Positions 8,917-18,160 of a stretch of DNA of 64,000 nucleotides are shown piece after piece. Position numbers and translations under genes: made by a program. The stretch is from Pseudomonas marvdashtae (GTDB lineage: Bacteria; Pseudomonadota; Gammaproteobacteria; Pseudomonadales; Pseudomonadaceae), in NCBI RefSeq assembly GCF_014268655.2, contig NZ_JABWQX020000001.1:2634001-2698000 (forward strand). Direction: 5' to 3'. The first letter of the stretch is position 1; each line of letters starts with the position of its first letter. A model generated the notes under the pieces. The model was not told where the DNA came from. It saw only the letters and a program-made list of their open reading frames with translations, and did no database searches.

Positions 8917-11490
8917 CTAAAGCCACCGAGGCGTAGTAAAAAACGAAGCCATCTGCGAACGAGCCAGCGCCGCGCCAAAGTACGGCCCCTGCACATGATC
9001 GCAAGCAACACTGCGCAACTGATCATACTGCCGGGCATTCTCAATGCCCTCGGCCGTCACCACCAGCCCGACACTGCGACTCAACCGAATCATCGCCAAC
9101 ACACCTTCCTGATCGTGCTCCAGCCCCAACTGCGCCAAAATATTGCGATCGAAACGGATACCGTCGAACGGCTGGTCAAGCACCTCGCGCAGGGAAGCGA
9201 TATTGGTGCCGAACTTATCGATATTGATCCGCACGCCCAACGCCTTGAGGGCATGCAAAGTATTGGCGAGCGTCTTGTGATCGGTCAGCAACACCCCTTC
9301 CGCCACCTCAAGGGTCAGGCGCTGCGCCGGCAAACCGCTGGTTTCCAAGGCCTTGTGCACTTGATTGAATAGAAAACTGCTGCTGAACCACCTCGGCGAA
9401 ACGGCGACGGACAGGGCGAGCGCGTTGGGCCAGGTCATGGCCTCTTCGCAGGCGTTGATCAACATCCAGGTGCCCAGCTCCTCCAGTTGGCCAGACGCTT
9501 CGGCCACGGGGATGAAGTCGGCTCCACCCAGTTCGCCTCGCTCGGGGTGGTGCCAGAAGACCTGGGCTTCAAAACCATGCAGCTGTTCGGCATTCACGTC
9601 GAAACGCGGCAGGTAACGCAATTCAAGCTGGTCCTGGTGCATTGCATCGCGCAATTGCTGCTCGTAGCGGCGGCGGTCGCGGGCGACATTGCCCATGGCT
9701 TCTTCATAGACACGCCAGGTATTGCGGCCGGCGCCCTTGGCCGCATACAGGGCGATGTCGGCCTGGCGCAACAACTCTTCGGCGCGTTGATCGCGAGGCT
9801 GCGACCAGGCAACCCCGATACTCACCCCCAGGTACAAAGTGTTGCCGTCCAGGTGCATGGGCCGTTGCATGCAATCGATCAGGCGCTCGCACAGTTGATC
9901 GAGATCGTTCGCATCGCCGGGGTTGGGCATGACGATGACAAACTCATCGCCCCCGAGGCGGGCCACCAGGTCGGTGCCGCGGACGTTTTGCTGAAGGATA
10001 TGCGCCACTTCCTTGAGCACCTTGTCGCCCACTGCATGACCCAGGGAGTCATTGACCGGTTTGAATCGATCCATGTCCAGGTTCAGTATCGCCAGTGGCG
10101 TCCCTTGCGCCTGGTCCAGGTGTTCGCTGAGGCAATCGAACAAGCGGTTGCGGTTGGCCAGCCCGGTCAGCGGGTCGTGCAGGGAGAGGTGTTTGATCTG
10201 TGCCAGCGCGCGCAATTCATCGGTGATGTCGGTGGCCGTGCCGCGAAAGCCCAAGCTGCCGGCATCAATGGCCCGGACCGAGAGTTTGCAGGTACGGATG
10301 CGTTGATTATGCGCGGTGTATTCGCACAGCAGCGGGGCGGATGAGGCACTGTTGGCACCACCGAGCAGCCAATGCGCGATGGAGATCGACCCGCTGTGCG
10401 GATGAAGTAAGCGGTGCAGCGGCTTGCCCAGCCACTCGACGGGACTGAAACCGGTCACTTGTTCGAAGCGTTCGGACAGGTAGGTTAATGTCCCGGCCGA
10501 ATCGACCTCCCACAACCAGTCGGACGATACCTCGGCAATGTCCCGGAAACGCTCTTCGCTGCGCTCCAACGCTTTGCGGTGCGCGAGAAGGCTGGCGTAT
10601 TGGCGTTCCTGGGCGCGGAGCATCAGCAGCGCATGGCGCAATACCGCCAAGGCCATGATCCCGAGAAACAGCAATGCCACGGCCAGCAACGGCAGCAGCA
10701 CCTTGCGCAGATCCTTGCCGGGCGTCGCCGGGCGCCATGCCAGCGCTTCGCGGGTCAGGTCGTTGAGCAAGACCTGGGCAGTCTCTTTGGGGCCTGGCGT
10801 ATAGGCGATATGCGCATCGGGCAGAGCAAAATCCCGCGACAGGCCTTGCAACGCCGCGCTGTCCAGGACTTTCACGAATAACAGCAGGCTGGGCGGGCCT
10901 GGAATCTCGGGCACGCTGTTGTCCGTGCCGATGGTAATCGCCGAGACGGCGACGAAGGCCGGCGCGTCTTCGTGATGCAGCAACTCGACGATCACCTCAT
11001 CGCGGTTCTCCTCGGCGCTGGCTTTGCTGGCGAGGGCACGCAGGTCGCCGCTCAGCCAAGTGTCAGCCGCCACCTCGCTCATCTCGCCATCGATGACCGA
11101 ATAGACCGTCTTGCCGGTGGGGGAAATGACAAACACGGCTTGATAGCCGTAGAGCGAAAACACACTGCTGCCGACATTTTCCTGGTCATAGGCCCAGTCC
11201 TTGTCGACTTCCACATGGAGGTGCCGGTAGGCGTCGCTCCATTTGGAGTAGTCGCTCAGGTCGCGTCCGATACCGGTGCGGATACCGTCGATGGCCCGTT
11301 GTGCGAAGAACAGGCTTTGCTCGCGGGCCTGTTGGTCCTGGGTCTGGGTGATATTGAGCAGCACCGCGATGGCCAGTGCGGACATGACGAACAGCAACAG
11401 CATGATGGCCGGGAAGGTGCGGCGGGTGAAGCTTCGGGTCGGCCGCTCGCCGGTTATCACGGGGGAGCCATTGCCAGCATCTTCGATCAT
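8917..11490 (-). CDS. Membrane CHASE4-PAS-GGDEF-EAL protein; active cyclase motif, degenerate EAL
   Basis: This 857-residue protein has a transmembrane segment at about 27-46, a periplasmic CHASE4-like sensor (about 55-250), a second membrane segment (about 263-285), a PAS domain (about 312-430), a GGDEF domain with intact RLGGDEF at 511-517 and the inhibitory I-site RGTD at 504-507, and an EAL domain from about 615. In the EAL part the signature reads EAQ (641-643), the metal-binding Asn of the VNLS motif is Ala (SVAVS), and DDFGTG reads DKFGTN. It therefore probably makes cyclic di-GMP under feedback control but does not hydrolyse it; the EAL half may bind the nucleotide or serve as a scaffold. 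Confidence 0.92.
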   Translation of the reverse strand: MIEDAGNGSPVITGERPTRSFTRRTFPAIMLLLFVMSALAIAVLLNITQTQDQQAREQSLFFAQRAIDGIRTGIGRDLSDYSKWSDAYRHLHVEVDKDWAYDQENVGSSVFSLYGYQAVFVISPTGKTVYSVIDGEMSEVAADTWLSGDLRALASKASAEENRDEVIVELLHHEDAPAFVAVSAITIGTDNSVPEIPGPPSLLLFVKVLDSAALQGLSRDFALPDAHIAYTPGPKETAQVLLNDLTREALAWRPATPGKDLRKVLLPLLAVALLFLGIMALAVLRHALLMLRAQERQYASLLAHRKALERSEERFRDIAEVSSDWLWEVDSAGTLTYLSERFEQVTGFSPVEWLGKPLHRLLHPHSGSISIAHWLLGGANSASSAPLLCEYTAHNQRIRTCKLSVRAIDAGSLGFRGTATDITDELRALAQIKHLSLHDPLTGLANRNRLFDCLSEHLDQAQGTPLAILNLDMDRFKPVNDSLGHAVGDKVLKEVAHILQQNVRGTDLVARLGGDEFVIVMPNPGDANDLDQLCERLIDCMQRPMHLDGNTLYLGVSIGVAWSQPRDQRAEELLRQADIALYAAKGAGRNTWRVYEEAMGNVARDRRRYEQQLRDAMHQDQLELRYLPRFDVNAEQLHGFEAQVFWHHPERGELGGADFIPVAEASGQLEELGTWMLINACEEAMTWPNALALSVAVSPRWFSSSFLFNQVHKALETSGLPAQRLTLEVAEGVLLTDHKTLANTLHALKALGVRINIDKFGTNIASLREVLDQPFDGIRFDRNILAQLGLEHDQEGVLAMIRLSRSVGLVVTAEGIENARQYDQLRSVACDHVQGPYFGAALARSQMASFFTTPRWL

Positions 11491-11617
11491 AAATACAAGC
11501 CATCAGCGAAACGCGAGATACCTCGCACTAGCTTTGTATCGGCTGACTGGCTGATTAACTTAATAAAAGTGTGGAAATGCTGACCAACTGCATCATTTTT
11601 TCTCCCGACGCCGGCTA

Positions 11618-12292
11618 TCAGGTACTGGCTTTGTTGCGCATTGCCCATTCCAGGGCAAAATCGCGCTGCTGGAAATAATTGACCGCGGCAGCGGCCACCA
11701 GCGTCATGCACGCGGCAAGCGCCGCCAGCGCCATGTCCTTTTGCGCGTCCCAGGGATCCTGTTGCGCACCTACAAACGCCTTCGCGGTATCGCCGCCCAT
11801 GTAGGCACCCCCCACCCATTCGATCAGCTCATAAATAGCCGAGGACGACAGGATCAGGTTCCAGGCCAGGAAATACCCACTGAACCCCCCGGCTGGAATG
11901 ACCCGCAGCAGCGCCTCGCGTACCGGGTAAGCGAGCAGCAGGCCATAGCTGAAGTGCACCAGGCGATCGAACTGGTTGCGCTCAAAACCCAGCAGTTGGT
12001 CCAGCGGCTGGCCACCGGTCAGGGCCTGCCACCACTGGTTATAGGGGACTTTCGCGTAGGTGTAGTGGGCGCCGACCTCATGGATGCAGAGAAACACGAA
12101 CACCAGGGTGGCGGACAAACGGGAAAAGCTGAACCTGCGGTGGACGGCCACCAGGAACATCAGAAGCGCAAACACCAGCAGGTTCTCCGCCAGCCAGTCG
12201 CTGCGTTTCATCGGTGCAATGGCCAGCCATGTCCATAGGGCGACAAAGCCTCCCAACAGGATCAGCTCATACCGGCTTGCTTTCGTGCGCAT
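11618..12292 (-). CDS. DUF2238 integral membrane protein
   Basis: The start at 12292 lies two bases after the stop of the ThDP-enzyme gene, so the 224-residue protein is the second gene of an operon. It has five or six hydrophobic segments and the conserved pattern of DUF2238 (YjdF-like) proteins: FLCIHEVGAHYTYAKVPYN near residues 67-85 and RNQFDRLVHFSYGLLLAYP, then an AIYELIEW helix and DPWDAQKDM. The His, Asp and Glu residues in membrane helices suggest metal or proton chemistry, but no function is established for the family. Confidence 0.87.
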   Translation of the reverse strand: MRTKASRYELILLGGFVALWTWLAIAPMKRSDWLAENLLVFALLMFLVAVHRRFSFSRLSATLVFVFLCIHEVGAHYTYAKVPYNQWWQALTGGQPLDQLLGFERNQFDRLVHFSYGLLLAYPVREALLRVIPAGGFSGYFLAWNLILSSSAIYELIEWVGGAYMGGDTAKAFVGAQQDPWDAQKDMALAALAACMTLVAAAAVNYFQQRDFALEWAMRNKAST

Positions 12293-12294
12293 GC

Positions 12295-14094
12295 TCACTC
12301 TTTGTCCTTGCGGTGGCCCGGCAGCAGCGAGCCCAACACCTGTTTGGCGGTCGCCACGACGATGCCAAGCTCGTTCGGGTCGCCTTGGAGCAGAGTGGAA
12401 GCGAATTTCTTTGCCTGTTCCAACTTGATATGCGGCGGCAATGGCGGCACGTCGGGGTCGGTCCGGAACTCGATGAGCACCGGCCGTTCGGCGGCGAGCG
12501 CTTGTTCCCAGGCGGTGGCGACGTCCGTTTCCTGATCGACGAGGATGCCTTTGAGGCCGATGGATTCGGCGAACAAGTGATAAGGCACGTCGGGAATGTC
12601 CTGGGACGCTTCGAATTTCGGGTCGCCTTCCATGACACGCTGCTCCCAGGTCACCTGATTCAGGTCCTGGTTGTTGAACACCGCGCAGATCCAGGTGTTG
12701 TTCGTCCAGGTGCGCCAGTATTTGGCAACGGTGATCAGCTCGGCCATGTTGTTCATTTGCATCGCGCCATCGCCCACCAGCGCGATGACCGGCCGATCCG
12801 GATGGCAGAACTTGGCGGCAATGGCGTAAGGCACCGCGGCCCCCATGGAGGCCAGGCCACCGGAGAGCGAGCACATCATGCCGCGACGGATCTGGATGTC
12901 CCGGGCAAACCAGTTGGCGCAGGAGCCCGAATCGCAGGTGAGGATGGCGCGGTCCGGCAGTCGCGGCGACAGCTCGAAGGTGACCCGTTGCGGATTGATC
13001 GGCTTGGCCGTGACCAGGGCGCGGTTTTCCAGGGTCTTGTCCCAGTCCGCTCGCCACTGTTCGATTTTCTTGCGCCAGGCGCGGTCGGGCTTTTCTTCGA
13101 TCAGGGGCAGCAAGGCCCGCAGGGTATCGGCGCTGTCGCCTTGCAGGTTGACTTCCATCGGGTAGCGCAGGCTCAACATGTCCGGCTTGAGATCGATCTG
13201 CACACCGCGTGCCTGGCCTTCGGCGGGCAGGAACTCGGCGTAGGGGAAGCCGGATCCGATCATCAGCAGCGTGTCACAGCCGGCCATAAGGTTGTCGCTG
13301 GGCTCGGTGCCCAGCAGGCCGATGGAACCTGTGACCCACGGCAAGTCGTCGGGCACCGCCGCTTTGCCGAGCAGGGCCTTGGCGACGCCAGCGCCGAGTT
13401 TATCGGCAATGGCGATCACTTCATCCGTGGCGTGCAACGCGCCGGCACCCACCAGGATGGCGACTTTCTTGCCAGCGTTGAGGACATCGGCGGCCCGGCG
13501 CAGGTCTTCCTCGTAGGGCACCACCTTGGGTTTGCGGTAGCCGACCCCGGAATGGAGCGTGCCGTGCTTGTGCGGCGGTGCGGTGTACTCCAGCTCTTGC
13601 AGGTCGTTAGGCAGGATCAACGCTGTAACCCGGCGCTCGCCCACCGCCGTGCGTACGGCGCGGTCGAGCAGATGGCGCACCTGGGCCGGTGCGCTGGCTT
13701 GCTGGACGAACGCGCCGGCCACGTCCTTGAACAGACTGACCAGGTCCAATTCCTGCTGATAATGCCCGCCGAGGGCGTTGCGCGCTTGTTGGCCGCAGAT
13801 AGCCAGGACCGGCATGTGGTCCATGCGTGCGTCATACAGACCGGTGACCAGATGCGAAGCCCCCGGCCCCGACGTGGCGATACACACCCCCAGCTCGCCG
13901 GTGAACTTGGCGTGGGCGCAGGCCATGAAAGCGGCCATTTCCTCGTGACGTGCCTGGATGAACTGGATCTTGCCCTTGGCCCGATTCAAGGCGCCAAACA
14001 CGCCGTTGATGCCATCGCCGGGGTAGCCGTAGATGCGACGCACCCCCCATTCATAAAGGCGTTCAACCAGAAAGTCGCCGACGGTCATGCTCAT
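12295..14094 (-). CDS. Thiamine-diphosphate enzyme of the pyruvate oxidase/acetolactate synthase family
   Basis: The start at 14094 (MSMTVGDF) has GAGGAACAG just upstream and gives 599 residues, normal for PoxB-like enzymes. The N-terminal ThDP-pyrimidine domain has GYPGDGINGV and the catalytic Glu in QARHEEMAAFMA; the middle domain carries GSGFPYAEFLP; the C-terminal pyrophosphate domain has the GDGAMQMNN motif near residue 430. This fits a flavin- and ThDP-dependent pyruvate:quinone oxidoreductase that decarboxylates pyruvate at the membrane, but related proteins act on other 2-oxo acids. It heads an operon with the DUF2238 gene and lies in a block of redox membrane proteins. Confidence 0.88.
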   Translation of the reverse strand: MSMTVGDFLVERLYEWGVRRIYGYPGDGINGVFGALNRAKGKIQFIQARHEEMAAFMACAHAKFTGELGVCIATSGPGASHLVTGLYDARMDHMPVLAICGQQARNALGGHYQQELDLVSLFKDVAGAFVQQASAPAQVRHLLDRAVRTAVGERRVTALILPNDLQELEYTAPPHKHGTLHSGVGYRKPKVVPYEEDLRRAADVLNAGKKVAILVGAGALHATDEVIAIADKLGAGVAKALLGKAAVPDDLPWVTGSIGLLGTEPSDNLMAGCDTLLMIGSGFPYAEFLPAEGQARGVQIDLKPDMLSLRYPMEVNLQGDSADTLRALLPLIEEKPDRAWRKKIEQWRADWDKTLENRALVTAKPINPQRVTFELSPRLPDRAILTCDSGSCANWFARDIQIRRGMMCSLSGGLASMGAAVPYAIAAKFCHPDRPVIALVGDGAMQMNNMAELITVAKYWRTWTNNTWICAVFNNQDLNQVTWEQRVMEGDPKFEASQDIPDVPYHLFAESIGLKGILVDQETDVATAWEQALAAERPVLIEFRTDPDVPPLPPHIKLEQAKKFASTLLQGDPNELGIVVATAKQVLGSLLPGHRKDKE

Positions 14095-14220
14095 GTCTGT
14101 TCCTCGTCTCGATGGGCTGTCTCGATCGGCTGCGACCACCGTGGCAGCGGTACGCAGCGCTTTGGCTCATACAGGACTGGACCAACGCAAGCCGCCCAAG
14201 GTTTCGATTTTTTGTTGCCG

Positions 14221-14724
14221 CTACCGACGGTGCAACGTCTTGAGCAACGCATCTGCACTCAGATTTCCGGCGCCTTGCAAGAGCAGCGGCAGCAGCGCTA
14301 CCAGGTAAATCAACGGCAGTTTGAAGTTGCCATAACCCTTGTTGGTAATGGCATATCCTTGTGCCAGTTCATTCAGGCTCGACCAATCCGCTGGCCAGTG
14401 CACGGCGGCGGTGGCGACCACGGTGACGATCATCAGGACCAGCGCCGAGAAACGCGTGCCCAGGCCAACCAGCAAGGCGATGGCGCAGACCAGCTCGGCC
14501 CACATCGACAACTCCCAATTCCAACTGGCCGGCACCTGGTTGAACGGGAAAGGGAAGGCCGATTGGATCTCGGCGAACCAGTTCTGGCCGTTCCATTTCT
14601 CCAGGCCGGATTCGAAGAACTCCCAGGCCAGGAACAGGCGCAGCCCCAGCGGCGCGAGCCATGAACCGGCTTGATCGAGATTCAGATGCAGGCCGTTCAA
14701 GGCTTTCGATACGATGCAATACAT
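14221..14724 (-). CDS. DoxX-family membrane protein
   Basis: The ATG at 14724 with AAGGAGATCGACC before it gives 167 residues. It has four hydrophobic helices, an early [20 protein letters not shown] segment (the usual DoxX R-x-x-x-A-x-x-F-x-x-x-G-x-x-K pattern) and a later [18 protein letters not shown] helix. DoxX-like proteins are small inner-membrane partners of oxidoreductases. The gene lies 14 bases after the ferric-reductase-like gene on the same strand, which suggests a two-gene operon for an electron-transfer or stress function. Confidence 0.87.
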   Translation of the reverse strand: MYCIVSKALNGLHLNLDQAGSWLAPLGLRLFLAWEFFESGLEKWNGQNWFAEIQSAFPFPFNQVPASWNWELSMWAELVCAIALLVGLGTRFSALVLMIVTVVATAAVHWPADWSSLNELAQGYAITNKGYGNFKLPLIYLVALLPLLLQGAGNLSADALLKTLHRR

Positions 14725-14738
14725 GGTCGATCTCCTTC

Positions 14739-15377
14739 TCAAACCGTGCGTGGCAGGGGCTGGCGCTTGTTGGCCTGGGCCAGTTTGCCCACCAGGCGGA
14801 CAGCGGTGGCGGCGCAGATCAGGCCCAAGGGCAGCACGTACCAGTCGCTCATCGGAATGCGCTTGAAGTTGGAGTAGGCAAAAATCGCCGCCAGTACCCA
14901 CATGCCGGTGGTGTGCAGGCGCTTCCAGGCTTTGGCGCCGATCAGCCGCGTGGTGCTTTTGAACGAGGTCAGGGCCAGCAGGAGGACGAACACATAACCG
15001 ACGCTGCCAGGCACGTTGCCAAGGGTGGTCCGGCCGGGCCAGAACTCGGTGTTGAGCTGGCCATAGGCGTAGATCAGGACCGCGTGGACCAGATGGGAGA
15101 AGGCAAAGGCCAACCCGATGAAACGCCGCTCACGCACCAGGGACTTGCTCAGCGGCGAGGGCACCAACACGGCAAACGCCGAGGCCGTGAAGGCCAGCAG
15201 GAACAGGACGAAGGAGGAGCGGGCGGTGGCGCGAATCGCACTGCGCACGCCTTCGGTGAGGTCTGGGTTGAGCATCACGGTCAGTGCGGTCATCAGCAGC
15301 ACCAGGACGGCGATCAGGCTGAACAGCGACCAACCCTGGAAACGGAAAGCAGGCGGCGTTGCGGTGGTGGTAGGCAT
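14739..15377 (-). CDS. Ferric-reductase-like transmembrane protein (MsrQ/FRD type)
   Basis: This 212-residue protein has about six hydrophobic segments. Haem-ligand-type His residues are visible in [17 protein letters not shown] (about 95-111) and [18 protein letters not shown] (about 152-170), with an RRFIGLAFA motif between. This matches the heme b domain of the ferric reductase/MsrQ superfamily without a flavin or NAD domain, so it probably passes electrons from quinone to a partner. AAGGAGCTTCCC precedes the ATG. The DoxX gene follows directly. The partner protein is not obvious in the window. Confidence 0.84.
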   Translation of the reverse strand: MPTTTATPPAFRFQGWSLFSLIAVLVLLMTALTVMLNPDLTEGVRSAIRATARSSFVLFLLAFTASAFAVLVPSPLSKSLVRERRFIGLAFAFSHLVHAVLIYAYGQLNTEFWPGRTTLGNVPGSVGYVFVLLLALTSFKSTTRLIGAKAWKRLHTTGMWVLAAIFAYSNFKRIPMSDWYVLPLGLICAATAVRLVGKLAQANKRQPLPRTV

Positions 15378-15541
15378 GGGAAGCTCCTTGGAAGTCGGGC
15401 CCGGCCATCACGTTGGCCGGGGACACAAGGAGTCTTTCAAATGGGTGTAAGCGGGGTGTGTCTGGAAGGGGGGGCTGTGCAAGTTTGTGTATGCCGTGTG
15501 CCCGTTGACACACTGGCATACAAACCCGCTGATGAATCCGG

Positions 15542-16864
15542 CTAACTTGCGCAGGCGCTATCGCGGCCCAGGCGCAATTCGGCACACAAGCCGCCGCCGT
15601 CGCGGTTGCTCAATCTCAGCGACCCGCCCATGGCGTTCGCCAGTTGCAGGGCGATGGCCAACCCCAGGCCCGTACCGCCGGTTTCCCGGTTGCGCGAGCT
15701 TTCCACCCGATAGAACGGCTTGAGCACTTCTGCCAGTTCTTCCTCGCTGATTCCGGGGCCTCGGTCCAGTACCTGGATCGCCAGTTGGCCGCCGTCGGCA
15801 GGCTGGACCTGGATTTCTGCCGCGCCGCCAAATTTCAGGGCGTTGTCCACCAGGTTGACCAGCACCCGGCGCAGCGCATGAGGGCGGGTATCGATGACGG
15901 CAGCATTATTGCCGGACAACTGCACATCCTGTCCGGTGTCCTGATAGTCGAATACCAGGCTGTCGAGAAACGCATCCAGGCTGATCCGGCAACTGGCCTC
16001 GGTGGCGCCGTGGATGCTGCGGGCGTAGGCCACGCCTTCGCGCACCAGATGCTCCATTTCGCTCAGGTCGCTGGATAACTTATCCTTTTCAATGCCGTCG
16101 TCCATGAATTCGGCGCGCAGCTTCATGCGGGTAATGGGCGTCTGCAAATCATGGGAAATGGCTGCCAGCAGGTGCATGCGCTCCTTGAGGTAAGCGGCGA
16201 TGCGGTCTTGCATGGCATTGAACGCCTTGGCCGCATGCACCACCTCGGTTGGGCCTTTTTCGTCCAGGCGCACGCCGTGGGCATTCGGGTCGAGGGTCTC
16301 CACCGCCCGGGCCAAGCGGGTGAGGGGGCTGACGGCGATGCGCACGGCCAGCCAGGTGCAGCCGATCAAAAGCGCCAGTTGCCCGAGCAACACCGCCGGG
16401 AGCCAGGGCGAAAGAGGCGCCATCGCCGGGCGTACGTCGATCGTCAGAGGTTTGCCATCCTTGAGGCGCAAGTGCGCCTGGTAATGCATCTTTGGCCCTG
16501 GGATTTGGTTGTAGGTCAGCGCATAGGATTCACCCAGGGCTTCCTGGATCGAGCTGACGGATATCGGTGCATTGTCGGGGAGCATCGGCATGCCTGGCTC
16601 GCCTTCGTCGAGCACGTAGTCATAGTTGCGCCGGGCGAGTTTCGGCAGCCAGGCCGGCCGTTCGGCGGCCGGCAGGCGGTCGAGGATGGCGACTGACGTC
16701 GACACGTCGGTTTCCAGGTTGCCGAGCATGGTGTTCTTGGCGCTCTCGTAGCGTTCGTAGTACTGCACGCCGAACGACAGGCCCTGGGCCAGGACCAAGC
16801 CGATCAGGAAGATCAGCGACAGGCGCGAGGCGAGGGTGCGCGGCCAGCGTAGCGGCAGACTCAT
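15542..16864 (-). CDS. Two-component sensor histidine kinase, EnvZ/RstB-like
   Basis: This 440-residue kinase has an N-terminal membrane helix (about 13-33), a periplasmic domain of about 130 residues, a second helix (about 163-183), a HAMP segment (VSPLTRLARAVETLDPN), the H-box AAISHDLQTPITRMKLR, and the ATPase boxes NLVDNALKF, DRGPGIS and GTGLGLAIA. It overlaps the end of the response-regulator gene by four bases, so the pair is co-translated. The signal is unknown; neighbours coding for redox membrane proteins and DipZ suggest oxidative or envelope thiol stress. Confidence 0.94.
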   Translation of the reverse strand: MSLPLRWPRTLASRLSLIFLIGLVLAQGLSFGVQYYERYESAKNTMLGNLETDVSTSVAILDRLPAAERPAWLPKLARRNYDYVLDEGEPGMPMLPDNAPISVSSIQEALGESYALTYNQIPGPKMHYQAHLRLKDGKPLTIDVRPAMAPLSPWLPAVLLGQLALLIGCTWLAVRIAVSPLTRLARAVETLDPNAHGVRLDEKGPTEVVHAAKAFNAMQDRIAAYLKERMHLLAAISHDLQTPITRMKLRAEFMDDGIEKDKLSSDLSEMEHLVREGVAYARSIHGATEASCRISLDAFLDSLVFDYQDTGQDVQLSGNNAAVIDTRPHALRRVLVNLVDNALKFGGAAEIQVQPADGGQLAIQVLDRGPGISEEELAEVLKPFYRVESSRNRETGGTGLGLAIALQLANAMGGSLRLSNRDGGGLCAELRLGRDSACAS

Positions 16865-17601
16865 GCCGAGGCCTCGAGGATCTCCACCGGCAGCGAGAAC
16901 ACATAGCCTTCGCTGCGCACGGTCTTGATGTAGGCCGGCTCACGGGCGTCGTCCAACAGGCGTTGGCGCAGCCGGCTGACCAGCAGATCGATGGAGCGGT
17001 CGAACAGGTCGGCATCGCGGCCCTGGGTCAGGTTCAGCAACTGGTCGCGGTTGAGCACCCGCTGCGGATGGTCGAGGAACACTCGCAGCAGGCGATATTC
17101 CGCACCGCTCAGGGCGACCATGGTGCCGTCGCCGTCGAGCAAGTGGCGGGCAGTGGTGTCCAGGCGCCAGCGACCGAACGCCAACAGACGCCCGCTCTCG
17201 GTGACCACCAGGTTTGGCGGCAGCATGCGGGTGCGGCGCAGCACGGCGTTGATCCGGGCGAGCAGTTCGCGGGCGGCGAAGGGCTTGACCAAGTAGTCGT
17301 CGGCACCCATTTCCAGGCCGATGATGCGGTCGGTTTCGTCGTTGCGGGCGGTGAGCATCAAAACCGGCGTGGCCTTGTGCTTGCCGGCCCGCAGTTCCCG
17401 GCACAGCACCAGGCCGTCGTCGCCGGGCATCATGAGGTCCAGCACGATCAGGTCCACCGGGGTGGTTTCCAGGAACGTGCGCATCTGCCTGCCGTCTGCT
17501 ACCACGGTGGTGCGCAAGCCATTCTTTTTCAGGTAGTTGCCTACCAGTTCCCTGATCTCGCGATCGTCATCCACGATCAACACATGATCGACATGATCCA
17601 T
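16861..17601 (-). CDS. OmpR-family response regulator
   Basis: This 246-residue regulator has a receiver domain with the acidic pocket VLIVDDDRE, the phosphorylated Asp in LIVLDLMMPGDDG (near residue 56) and the conserved Lys in YLVKPFAARELLAR, then an OmpR-type winged helix with LSGAEYRLLRVFLDHPQRVLNRDQLL and a final SLRQRL-like recognition region. It is cotranscribed with the kinase. The 225-bp gap to the divergent DUF2790 gene holds GATAC/TGTAT repeats spaced 10-11 bp, likely binding sites for this protein. Confidence 0.94.
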   Translation of the reverse strand: MDHVDHVLIVDDDREIRELVGNYLKKNGLRTTVVADGRQMRTFLETTPVDLIVLDLMMPGDDGLVLCRELRAGKHKATPVLMLTARNDETDRIIGLEMGADDYLVKPFAARELLARINAVLRRTRMLPPNLVVTESGRLLAFGRWRLDTTARHLLDGDGTMVALSGAEYRLLRVFLDHPQRVLNRDQLLNLTQGRDADLFDRSIDLLVSRLRQRLLDDAREPAYIKTVRSEGYVFSLPVEILEASA

Positions 17602-17671
17602 GGTGTTCTGCCCCTTCGCCTGTTGTTGCTGGCCAGTCTACAGCCGCCGGCCGGCACGGCCCGCGCCGGTT

Positions 17672-17747
17672 TGTATTGCAGTGTATCTGGCGCGCGACGG
17701 ATACACAGCGATGCAAAAAGCCGCCCGCCCCGATACAGACGCGATAC
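17672..17747. promoter_or_regulatory. GATAC/TGTAT repeats in the divergent promoter of the two-component system and DUF2790 gene
   Basis: TGTAT occurs at 17672-17676 and 17682-17686 (10 bp apart), GATACAC at 17700-17706 is the exact inverse of GTGTATC at 17681-17687, and GATAC recurs at 17732 and 17743 (11 bp apart). Direct half-sites one helical turn apart are what OmpR-type dimers bind. The cluster lies between the regulator start (17601) and the DUF2790 start (17827). Binding by the local regulator is inferred. Confidence 0.5.
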
Positions 17748-17826
17748 CTGGGCGGCGTTCAATGGCATCCAACGAGGCAACACGACGACCTCTGCGATAA
17801 ACATCCATTGAATCGAGGAAACCGCC

Positions 17827-18090
17827 ATGAACACCAAAGCCATCTACGCCACCTGCCTGTTCGCCGCGCTGAACATCTGCACCTTGTCGGCCCGGGCCGA
17901 AAGCAATGTCCAGGCGCAAACCTACACCTACGGCAGCCATCTGGACATTCAGAAAGTGTTGTCCCTGACCGAAGATCCGCAGCCGGCGTGTGGCGTGGTG
18001 AACGCCCACATGACCTACCTCGACTCGATGGGTCACAAGCAGGCGCTGGACTATCGCAAGTTTTCCGATAACTGCAGCAACGAAAACTGA
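17827..18090 (+). CDS. Small secreted DUF2790 protein
   Basis: This 87-residue protein has a signal peptide (MNTKAIYATCLFAALNI, cleavage near ARAES) and the DUF2790 core: YTYGSHLDIQKVLSL, CGVVNAHMTYLDSMG and LDYRKFSDNC. The family is common in Pseudomonas, often in several copies, with no proven role. Two Cys remain in the mature protein, at the CGVV motif and near the C-terminus, so a disulfide is possible, which fits the DipZ gene just downstream. GAGGAAACCGCC precedes the ATG. Expression is probably under the divergent two-component system. Confidence 0.9.
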   Translation: MNTKAIYATCLFAALNICTLSARAESNVQAQTYTYGSHLDIQKVLSLTEDPQPACGVVNAHMTYLDSMGHKQALDYRKFSDNCSNEN

Positions 18091-18099
18091 TCTTCTCTA

Positions 18100-18132
18100 C
18101 CTGTGGCGGGGCGCTTGCTCCCTCGCCACAGG
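18100..18132. repeat. REP-like hairpin after the DUF2790 gene
   Basis: CCTGTGGCG and CGCCACAGG form a perfect 9-bp stem around a GGGCGCTTGCTCCCT loop. It lies 10 bases after the DUF2790 stop and 29 bases before the DipZ start. It belongs to the GTGGCGAGGGAGC family found elsewhere in this window and may weaken readthrough or protect the upstream message. Confidence 0.7.
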
Positions 18133-18160
18133 TTCTACGTCAGCCTTTATAGGTGTTCCC

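Noticed and set aside
8755..9372. Open frame starting MPSLGEAPSGGAKAF that runs from the long repeat into the GGDEF gene
   Set aside because: The start part belongs to the repeat, is shared by all copies, and the rest is antisense to the GGDEF/EAL gene. No ribosome site.
12214..14664. 816-codon open frame antisense to the ThDP enzyme and DoxX genes
   Set aside because: It spans two clear minus-strand genes and their gap; composition bias of third codon positions explains it.
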